Assembly (NCBI GenBank): GCA_002405405.1
Contig: DHLT01000268.1
Location: 1-5,999 of the forward strand
DNA: 5,999 nucleotides
Direction: 5' to 3'
Source: Ignavibacteria bacterium UBA4661
GTDB taxonomy: Bacteria > Bacteroidota > Ignavibacteria > Kapaibacteriales > UBA4661
The position numbers and the translations under genes were made by a program. Below, one piece after another: positions 1 to 5,493 of this stretch; within the stretch, counting starts at the first letter, position 1; the number at the start of each line of letters is the position of its first letter. The notes under the pieces are model-generated. The model worked only from the letters and a program-made list of their open reading frames with translations, was not told where the DNA came from and searched no databases.

Positions 1-467
1 AGGTTAGCATCAATACTGCTTCTGTGGAAAATCCATCCATGATACGAGATGCCGTAGAAAAATTTGGCTCTTCGACCATTGTTGCAAGTATCGATTTCAA
101 AAAGAATATTGACGGAAATGAATGAGTTTATACTCGTGGAGGTAGCCAGGAAACTGTATACGAACCTCTCGAATGGGCACAACAGTGCGAAGAAATGGGA
201 GTAGGAGAAATTTTACTGAGTTCGATTGATAGAGATGGAACAAAAAGTGGGCTAGACATTGCGATGACGCAGAAAATAGCTGATAGCGTTGCAATACCGG
301 TTATTACGGCAGGCGGATGTGGCTTAGCGACACATTTTATCGAGGGTTTTTTGACATCAGCGAGTGCTGTTTCTGCGGGTACATTCTTTTCATTTCAGGA
401 TCAAAATTTTATGCAAACCCGTGCGCACATACGGAACGCAGGTGTCGCAATTCGAATGCATACTTAA
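1..467 (+). pseudogene. hisF: HisF-like (WbuZ-type) sugar-amidation cyclase subunit, 5' cut by window edge, interrupted by in-frame TGA
   Basis: The frame read from base 3 has the (beta-alpha)8-barrel features of the HisF family: VSINTASVENP at the start, ASIDFKK, then EILLSSIDRDGTKSG, the phosphate-binding ITAGGCG, and a C-terminal FQDQNFMQTRAHIRNAG. That last block is the ending I associate with the glycan-amidation subgroup (WbuZ, P. aeruginosa HisF2) and not with histidine-pathway HisF. In that subgroup the protein pairs with a HisH-like glutaminase and passes ammonia to a WbpG/PseA-like enzyme that forms an acetamidino sugar. About 150 of the usual roughly 250 residues are visible; the N-terminus lies upstream. 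A TGA at 123-125 falls between GNE and VYTRGG, and alignment with the family continues across it with no frame change, so one codon differs rather than a shift. The first in-frame start after it is ATG 195, which would give only a 90-residue C-terminal fragment. The frame ends with TAA, 9 bases before the next gene. The family call is strong; inactivation versus sequence error is open. Confidence 0.82.
123..125 (+). other. hisF: In-frame TGA (premature stop) in hisF-like gene
   Basis: The codon stands where relatives have a variable residue just before the Val-Tyr/Phe-Thr strand (for example Met in T. maritima HisF, by my recollection of that sequence). Single-base changes such as CGA to TGA (Arg) or TGG to TGA (Trp) would produce it. 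The reading frame is the same on both sides. No ATG, GTG or TTG start lies in frame between it and ATG 195. Confidence 0.85.
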
Positions 468-476
468 AGAAGAACT

Positions 477-995
477 ATGGTACAAAATTCAGCACTTTAC
501 TTGCGATTATTAACACCTGACGATGTCGGTGCACACTATCTCCGATGGATGCATAATCCTGCTATTGTGCAGTACTTGGAAAGTCGGTGGAGTGTGCATA
601 CAATCGACAGCATAAAAAAATATGTTGCTGAAACGAATGCTTCTGGGAACAATTTTCTCTTCGGAATGTTTTTACTAGAATCGCATCAACATATTGGTAA
701 TATCAAAATTGGAAATGTGAACTGGATTCATCGGTTTGCGGATGTAGGTCTTATGATTGGTGAAGAGACCGCATGGGGTAAAGGATATGGAACAGAAGCA
801 ATACGTCTTGTAGCGCAGTATGCTTTTGAAGAAATCAATCTTCATAAGTTGGTCGCAGGTATTTATACTTCAAATGTGGGATCTTATCGTGCTTTTATCA
901 AAGCAGGTTGGCGAGAAGTGGGGCTTCTTGCAAAGCATCGTTTGCTTCATGGAGTCTATGTTGATGAGTGGCTTATGGAATGTATAGCATTGTAG
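477..995 (+). CDS. GNAT-family N-acetyltransferase (RimJ/RimL type), probable amino-sugar acetyltransferase
   Basis: The 172-residue protein has the length and layout of RimJ/RimL-like GNAT enzymes, a group that includes PseH, the N-acetyltransferase of pseudaminic acid synthesis. An N-terminal strand (ALYLRLLTPDD, residues 6-16) is followed by the central sheet (HIGNIKIGNV, 72-81). The acetyl-CoA pyrophosphate loop is at residues 100-105 (W-G-K-G-Y-G), and NLHK at 121-124 precedes the strand leading to the conserved Asn133 and Tyr137 region. The likely role is transfer of an acetyl group from acetyl-CoA to an amine on a nucleotide sugar, since the next gene is a sugar aminotransferase; this substrate is inferred from context only. 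The start ATG is 9 bases after the hisF-like stop, with only a weak purine-rich stretch (AAAGAAGAA, 466-474) as ribosome binding site. It ends with TAG. Protein N-terminal acetylation is a possible alternative. Confidence 0.88.
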   Translation: MVQNSALYLRLLTPDDVGAHYLRWMHNPAIVQYLESRWSVHTIDSIKKYVAETNASGNNFLFGMFLLESHQHIGNIKIGNVNWIHRFADVGLMIGEETAWGKGYGTEAIRLVAQYAFEEINLHKLVAGIYTSNVGSYRAFIKAGWREVGLLAKHRLLHGVYVDEWLMECIAL

Positions 996-1029
996 TAGAT
1001 TTTTCGATATTCCTTTTATTCTTTTTTTT
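996..1029 (+). promoter_or_regulatory. T-rich leader without Shine-Dalgarno sequence before the aminotransferase gene
   Basis: This 34-base spacer is the longest gene-free stretch in the window. It is strongly pyrimidine-rich in its second half and ends in eight T (1022-1029) directly touching the ATG at 1030. I see no AGGAGG-like element and no inverted repeat that could make the T run a Rho-independent terminator. Start 1030 is nevertheless well supported, because the N-terminus MNTLAILGGKP is typical of this aminotransferase family. Initiation may depend on translational coupling or on ribosomal protein S1 binding to the U-rich leader (inference). Confidence 0.45.
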
Positions 1030-2319
1030 ATGAACACACTTGCAATCCTTGGTGGAAAACCTATTATCGACTACCCATTGCCACTCTACCCATCGATTGG
1101 TAAAAAAGAGTGCGATGCAGTAATGAGCGTAATTGCCAGCGGCTCTCTATCAGGCTTCTATGGTAGTTGGGGAGATGAATTTTGGGGTGGTACCACAATC
1201 AAGCAATTTGAACAACGTTGGTCAGAACGATTTCATATAAAACATACGATTTCTGTCAACTCGAACACATCTGGGTTGATTGCCGCAATGGGAGCAATTG
1301 GACTAAGTCCGGGTGATGAAGTTATAGTACCACCAACGACAATGTCAGCAACTGTTATGTCGCCATTGTTTTACGGTGGTATTCCGATTTTTGCAGACAT
1401 TGAAGATGAAACATTCTGTATCGACCCTAATGAAGTGCGTAAAAAAATTACATCAAAAACCAAAGCTATCATTGCGGTCAATATCTTCGGGCATCCGGCA
1501 CGGCTCAGTGAACTCCGCCAAATAGCAGATGAACACGGCATATATCTCATTGAGGATAATGCTCAATCTCCATTGGGTATGGAAGCCGGTGCTTATACCG
1601 GTACAATTGGGCACATCGGTGTGTTCAGCTTGAATTATCATAAGCATATTCATACCGGTGAGGGGGGGATGTGTACCACCAATGACGATCATCTTGCATT
1701 GCGCTTGCAGATGATCCGTAATCATGCGGAGAATATCGTTGAGCCTGTGCACATGTCTGATCTGTCAAATATGATCGGACACAATATGCGTATGACAGAA
1801 ATGAGTGCGGCAGTAGGATTGGCTCAATTAGAGGATGCTGACATGCACATTGATCGTCGAACTCGCTTGGCAGAGAGTCTTTCGAGCATTGTTGCAGAAT
1901 TGCCCGGCTTAACACCACCCGCTGTTCGTGAAAACTGTCGTCATATCTACTATGTATGGACAATGAAGTATGATGCCGCAGTTGTTGGAATTCCACGTGA
2001 TGTGTTCAGTAAGGCACTCAATGCAGAAGGATTCCCGAATTTTACCGGCTATATCCGACCACTCTATATGCTTCCTGTTTTTCAACAGCGTACATCAATT
2101 GGGCGCGATGGATTTCCTTTCATATTAGCACCACATATTCGATATGAATGGGGAATGTGTCCTGTAGCAGAGCGATTGTACTCTGAAGAATTCATCTGTT
2201 TTGAAACCTGTGCTTATGACATCTCCAGTGAAATTCTGTCAGATTTTGCTCGAGCGATTCACAAAGTATATGAATATCGCCATGAGTTAGCTAGTGCGGT
2301 GATCACGGTATCTGATTAA
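1030..2319 (+). CDS. DegT/DnrJ/EryC1/StrS family PLP-dependent sugar aminotransferase
   Basis: A complete 429-residue fold-type I aminotransferase. Visible family marks in order: LAILGGKP at 4-11; the phosphate-binding SNTSGLIAA at 78-86; GDEVIVPP at 95-102 with TTMSAT just after; the EDNAQS motif at 175-180, whose Asp176 should contact the PLP pyridine nitrogen; NYHKHIHTGEGG at 202-213, with Lys205 as the predicted Schiff-base lysine; and NMRMTEMSAAVGLAQL at 252-267. Such enzymes move an amino group from glutamate or glutamine to a keto group of a nucleotide-bound sugar. PseC, LegC, PglE, perosamine synthase and StrS all belong here, and which substrate this one uses cannot be read from sequence. 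At 429 residues it is longer than the roughly 370-390 of PseC-like members. It lies between a GNAT gene and a GT-B-like gene, which fits aminosugar synthesis. A run of seven G (1662-1668) encodes part of GEGG. It ends with TAA, 7 bases before the next gene. Confidence 0.93.
   Translation: MNTLAILGGKPIIDYPLPLYPSIGKKECDAVMSVIASGSLSGFYGSWGDEFWGGTTIKQFEQRWSERFHIKHTISVNSNTSGLIAAMGAIGLSPGDEVIVPPTTMSATVMSPLFYGGIPIFADIEDETFCIDPNEVRKKITSKTKAIIAVNIFGHPARLSELRQIADEHGIYLIEDNAQSPLGMEAGAYTGTIGHIGVFSLNYHKHIHTGEGGMCTTNDDHLALRLQMIRNHAENIVEPVHMSDLSNMIGHNMRMTEMSAAVGLAQLEDADMHIDRRTRLAESLSSIVAELPGLTPPAVRENCRHIYYVWTMKYDAAVVGIPRDVFSKALNAEGFPNFTGYIRPLYMLPVFQQRTSIGRDGFPFILAPHIRYEWGMCPVAERLYSEEFICFETCAYDISSEILSDFARAIHKVYEYRHELASAVITVSD
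1662..1668 (+). repeat. Homopolymeric G7 tract inside the aminotransferase active-site motif
   Basis: Seven consecutive G span the last base of the Glu211 codon and the two GGG codons of GEGG (residues 210-213). At seven the frame is open. Loss or gain of one G would shift the frame just after the catalytic Lys205. In this AT-rich window most glycines appear to use GGT or GGA, so two adjacent GGG codons stand out. Confidence 0.6.
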
Positions 2320-2321
2320 GG
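2318..2321 (+). promoter_or_regulatory. Probable ribosome binding site of the 2327 gene
   Basis: AAGG overlaps the TAA stop of the aminotransferase gene and lies 5 bases before ATG 2327. It supports that start and suggests the two genes are translationally coupled. Confidence 0.45.
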
Positions 2322-2326
2322 TTCTC

Positions 2327-3472
2327 ATGACATCAGTTTTGCTTGTTGTAGAAGATCCAGGCGCAATTACTATGCTTCGTGGCGTGATTGATGTCTTACA
2401 AGACACAAGATCGTCAACACAATTACATATTGTTGCTATTGGCTATGCAATATCGTATTGCCAGCAATACTCGACTCCACATACAGCAATTATCGCAGAG
2501 GATGGGGACTCTATAGATGAGATTGTTGAGAAAATATGGGCAGAGCATAAGCCAAAAGTATTGGTTGAAGGGACATCGGAAAATATCTCTTCTCCTGCAT
2601 TTGTCTTTACAAGATACGCCCGCAAGCGACATATTCTTTCTATAGGTTGTATTGATGCATTTGGCAATGCAGAGTATCGTTTTAGAGGCAATAGCAATAA
2701 CGCTCTTGCCTTTGCACCCGATATTCTTTTTGTTCCCGATCAACCCACCCAAAAAGCATTTTCTGCATTAGGTTTTGCAAGTAAAAGTGTGCATGTTGTT
2801 GGACACCCTGTTTTCGATGAGTTACGGGAAAAGCGGCTATTGTATTCTTCGGCATACTGTGCTTCGTTACGACAGGAAATGTTTCCTGATGCACAAGACA
2901 AAATGATTATTGTTTTTGTTTCGGAGGTTTCTACAGGGCTTGGAGATAACCAGTTTCGGCATTCTTCTAAATATACATTGCACGGATCGGGCCTGTATAA
3001 AGACAGAACTTCTATTGTGATTGAAGAGTTTTTACATGCAATCGAATCACACCGCAATATGCTCTATACCGTATTACGTTTGCATCCCAAAAATACATTC
3101 GAAGAATTAGCACATTGTATTCCTAAGTTTAATGGTATAAGCAGTGGCGGTTCTATTCACGACATCCTAGCTTGTGCTGATAGTGTTGTGGGTATGACAA
3201 CGACAGCACTTCTGGAAGCATCTGCTTTAGGTAAAAAAACACTTTCTATTGTTCCTCGTATAGAAGAACAAACATGGTTGTCGTCGATTGCGGCAGGTAT
3301 TACGGCATCTGCCTGTACACGTTCAGAAGTTGTAGCAGAATGCAATCAATTGTGTACACAAAGAGGTCAGCAATCACCTGAGTACATTTATTCAGCGTTT
3401 GATGCTCTTTACCCTCAGGATGCCATTGCGAATATGATAGAGAAAATACAATTTTATGCTGTGGCAAAGTAA
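2327..3472 (+). CDS. GT-B-fold glycosyltransferase-like / UDP-sugar 2-epimerase-superfamily-like protein
   Basis: A complete protein of 381 residues, without a signal peptide or membrane segment, so cytoplasmic. It looks like a two-domain GT-B fold. The N-terminal half opens with a strand and Gly-containing loop (SVLLVVEDPGA, 3-13), and VVGHPVFDEL at 157-166 resembles the inter-domain segment seen in LpxB, NeuC and 2-epimerase relatives. The C-terminal half has LRLHPKN at 250-256 and then ADSVVGMTTTALLEASALG at 284-302, comparable to the donor-binding segment of polysaccharide glycosyltransferases. I do not recognise a specific named family. Catalytic residues cannot be assigned, and hydrolase or epimerase activity is an alternative to glycosyl transfer. 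The following gene encodes a longer protein with the same order of C-terminal motifs, so the two may act on the same glycan in succession or as partners. The start at 2327 has AAGG in front; the gene ends with TAA 9 bases before the next one. Confidence 0.72.
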   Translation: MTSVLLVVEDPGAITMLRGVIDVLQDTRSSTQLHIVAIGYAISYCQQYSTPHTAIIAEDGDSIDEIVEKIWAEHKPKVLVEGTSENISSPAFVFTRYARKRHILSIGCIDAFGNAEYRFRGNSNNALAFAPDILFVPDQPTQKAFSALGFASKSVHVVGHPVFDELREKRLLYSSAYCASLRQEMFPDAQDKMIIVFVSEVSTGLGDNQFRHSSKYTLHGSGLYKDRTSIVIEEFLHAIESHRNMLYTVLRLHPKNTFEELAHCIPKFNGISSGGSIHDILACADSVVGMTTTALLEASALGKKTLSIVPRIEEQTWLSSIAAGITASACTRSEVVAECNQLCTQRGQQSPEYIYSAFDALYPQDAIANMIEKIQFYAVAK

Positions 3473-3481
3473 ATCTTATAG

Positions 3482-4918
3482 ATGAAAATAGCAATCTACA
3501 ACCCATATACACTGTGGTCGCCCCATTTTGAGACAGTCCTCGAGATTATTGATCGCCATCTTTCTGCAGGTGATTCTATTACCTATATTACCTGCGAAGG
3601 TGAATTGGAGACATGTATTGTTAACCCTTCACATAAACGAGTGTCATGCTTGCGCTGTGTTGATCGAAGAGATCAGGGAGTCAAACTCTTAGATGCACGT
3701 ATTCCTGTTGTGAGGCTGACGTATAATGCTCATATGCTTGAAAGGCTTCAAACACAATTCACTAGTGAAGAGGAATTACAATCATATTCGATTGATTCAG
3801 GTGCATTCGACATTGGATGGGGGGTGCTTTCATCGTTGATAAGCTATACTCAGCTAACTCATCCAAGTTTTCAAAAGCATAAACAAACTATTGCACAACT
3901 TATGAGGATGTCGGCATTTGTATATTGGGGAACGCTCAATTTCATTGATGCACATCAACCGGATGCAGTCTATTTTTTCAATGGGCGTTTTGCTGAAGCG
4001 CGTGGGGTGTTGCGTGCCTGTCAAAAAAAAGGAGTGGCATGTTTCGCTCATGAGCGTGCCTATGATCGGCTCAATATGTATGAGATTACGAATAACACAT
4101 TACCACATGATTATCAATATCTTCTGCATGAGGTACGAAAAGCGTGGTATTCCTCGGTACTTCCTGAAGATGAGAAAATTGCCATTGGAAGTTCATTCTT
4201 TGAAGAACGTGTAGTTAATAAGGATGCTTGGGCGATTACTAAAGAACAAGCAAAAGGCGCGCTGCCAAAAGAATTTCAAATAGACGACTGTAATGTTGTG
4301 ATTTTTCAATCTTCCGAAGATGAATTCGCGGCAATTGGCGATGAATGGAAAAATCATGTTTATGATACCCAGTTAGAAGGAATTAAACGAATAAAGAATG
4401 ATATTCGTGAAAGAAAAGAAAATGGATTGCTCGGCGATAATGTACGGCTCTATGTTCGAATGCATCCACTTTTAAAAACATATCCTTTAGCGGAAGTACA
4501 GCCATACTATGATCTTCATGATAAACATTGTAGAATCATACGACCCGATGACCCTGTGCATACTTACACGCTTATGCAATATGCCAATCGCGTTCTTGTG
4601 TTCGGTTCGACTGTCGGCATAGAAGCTCCTTATTATGGAGTACCGTCCATTCTTGCAGGTAAAGCACTATATATTGGGCTGGGTTCTACTTATGATGCCT
4701 ATTCACACGAAGATGTCATGGAGTATTTAACACGAAAAGAACTGCCCGCGCGTGAGAAAATAGGATGTTACATGTTCGGGTTTTATTACAAAACTTTTGG
4801 TGTCCCCTATAGGAATTTTCAACCGACAGGTCTTTATAGCGGCACATATAAAGGGCATATTATTGCACAGTCACTGTTGACAAAAAGTGTTACGAAATTT
4901 TTAGAACTCCTTGATTGA
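3482..4918 (+). CDS. Putative capsule/surface-polysaccharide glycosyltransferase (GT-B-like, R-x-HP motif)
   Basis: A complete cytoplasmic protein of 478 residues. The N-terminal part starts with a Rossmann-like strand (MKIAIYNPY) and contains a Cys-containing region at residues 39-60 (C38, C45, C56 and C59, the last two as C-L-R-C). FFNGRFAEARG at 165-175 is followed by a strand and AHERAYDRLNMYE at 189-201, an arrangement I associate with KpsS/LipB-like capsule synthesis proteins and related nonulosonate-locus proteins. The C-terminal domain holds LYVRMHPLL at 323-331 and VLVFGSTVGIEAPYYGVP at 371-388, the probable nucleotide-sugar site. Transfer of an activated sugar to a surface polymer or protein is inferred; donor and acceptor are unknown. 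Translation signals are weak: no clear Shine-Dalgarno precedes ATG 3482. It carries an A8 run (4023-4030) and a G6 run (3819-3824). It ends in TGA, the only gene here that does so, 11 bases before the preferred start of the next gene. Confidence 0.72.
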   Translation: MKIAIYNPYTLWSPHFETVLEIIDRHLSAGDSITYITCEGELETCIVNPSHKRVSCLRCVDRRDQGVKLLDARIPVVRLTYNAHMLERLQTQFTSEEELQSYSIDSGAFDIGWGVLSSLISYTQLTHPSFQKHKQTIAQLMRMSAFVYWGTLNFIDAHQPDAVYFFNGRFAEARGVLRACQKKGVACFAHERAYDRLNMYEITNNTLPHDYQYLLHEVRKAWYSSVLPEDEKIAIGSSFFEERVVNKDAWAITKEQAKGALPKEFQIDDCNVVIFQSSEDEFAAIGDEWKNHVYDTQLEGIKRIKNDIRERKENGLLGDNVRLYVRMHPLLKTYPLAEVQPYYDLHDKHCRIIRPDDPVHTYTLMQYANRVLVFGSTVGIEAPYYGVPSILAGKALYIGLGSTYDAYSHEDVMEYLTRKELPAREKIGCYMFGFYYKTFGVPYRNFQPTGLYSGTYKGHIIAQSLLTKSVTKFLELLD

Positions 4919-4920
4919 GG
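4917..4920 (+). promoter_or_regulatory. Ribosome binding site that decides the start of the second GNAT gene
   Basis: GAGG lies 9 bases before ATG 4930 and overlaps the TGA stop of the previous gene. A longer frame could begin at TTG 4915, but that codon has no purine-rich element before it and would add only five residues, so ATG 4930 is preferred. Confidence 0.55.
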
Positions 4921-4929
4921 ATTGTCGAG

Positions 4930-5493
4930 ATGAATAATATCTTTATTAAGGTAAAAAATATCGATCTTAAAGTTCTAACGCAAGAAGATGTTGTTGAAAG
5001 TAATTGGTTCAATTGGTTCAATGATGAAAGCACGACAAAGTTTATGCAACAGCATTACTTTCCAAATTCTGTTGAAAAGCAAAAAGTATTTTGGGAATCG
5101 TTACAACAAAACACGAATAAAATACAATTAGGTATTCTACCTCATGGTGCTAGTCAAATCGTTGGTTGTGTGAGTTTAAGTCAAATTGATTGGATCAATA
5201 GGAAAGGGGAGTTTTCAATCATTATCGGTGAACAAACATTTCTTAGCAAAGGCATTGCAGCTGAAGCCACGTATTTAATACTTCGTCACGGTTTTCAGTC
5301 ATTGAATCTCCATAAAGTTTTTTTAGGTGTACATGCAGGGCATGAGAAAGCCATTAAAAGCTATCAAAAATCAGGATTTACTGTTGAAGGAGTCCTAAGA
5401 GAGGATATATACAAAGAAGGTAAATTCTACGATACTGTCATTATGAGTATCCTCAATACCGAATTTCAAGAGCATATCTATGATTCTCAATAA
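4930..5493 (+). CDS. Second GNAT-family N-acetyltransferase (RimJ/RimL or PseH-like)
   Basis: A protein of 187 residues from ATG 4930, related to the acetyltransferase encoded at 477-995 but clearly diverged. It keeps the same layout: an N-terminal strand (IDLKVLTQED, 11-20), an aromatic-rich helix (NWFNWF, 25-30), the central strands QIVGCVSLSQID (76-87), and the acetyl-CoA loop L-S-K-G-I-A at 105-110. NLHK at 126-129 follows, and a C-terminal HEKAIKSYQKSGF (138-150) ends the core, followed by REDIYKEGKFYD. NLHK and the Tyr-Gln-Lys-Ser-Gly-Phe ending are typical of PseH-type and related sugar acetyltransferases. It probably acylates an amino sugar made in this pathway (inference from context). 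It looks more AT-rich by eye than its neighbours. The last 14 bases overlap the SpsF-like gene, which suggests coupled translation. Confidence 0.88.
   Translation: MNNIFIKVKNIDLKVLTQEDVVESNWFNWFNDESTTKFMQQHYFPNSVEKQKVFWESLQQNTNKIQLGILPHGASQIVGCVSLSQIDWINRKGEFSIIIGEQTFLSKGIAAEATYLILRHGFQSLNLHKVFLGVHAGHEKAIKSYQKSGFTVEGVLREDIYKEGKFYDTVIMSILNTEFQEHIYDSQ
5468..5472 (+). promoter_or_regulatory. Probable ribosome binding site of the SpsF-like gene
   Basis: AAGAG lies inside the end of the second GNAT gene, 7 bases before ATG 5480. It supports that start, which would otherwise be doubtful because it overlaps the upstream gene by 14 bases. Confidence 0.4.

Noticed and set aside
123..125. Genome-wide reassignment of TGA to Gly or Trp, as in Gracilibacteria/Absconditabacteria or mycoplasmas
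   Set aside because: No internal TGA occurs in the other intact genes, Trp is written TGG throughout, and the gene at 3482 ends with a TGA just before a ribosome binding site and a new gene.
195..467. An independent 90-residue gene starting at ATG 195
   Set aside because: Family similarity continues upstream of 195 to and beyond the TGA, so this is the C-terminal part of the interrupted hisF-like gene.
1..467. Canonical HisF of histidine biosynthesis
   Set aside because: The C-terminal FQDQNFMQTRAHIRNAG is typical of the glycan-amidation subgroup, and no other his gene is nearby.
996..1029. Rho-independent terminator ending in T8
   Set aside because: No GC-rich inverted repeat precedes the T run, and the next gene belongs to the same apparent operon.
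1625..1996. Minus-strand open frame of 123 codons opposite the aminotransferase gene
   Set aside because: It lies wholly within a well-conserved + strand gene, has low-complexity His/Ser/Tyr-rich composition, no recognisable motif and no sign of its own translation signals.
2423..3057. Several minus-strand open frames of 70-109 codons opposite the 381-residue protein gene
   Set aside because: They overlap each other and the + strand gene, have unusual Cys- and Ser-rich composition and no family features.
4915..4929. TTG start at 4915 overlapping the previous stop
   Set aside because: No ribosome binding site precedes it, whereas GAGG is well placed for ATG 4930; the extra five residues carry no family similarity.
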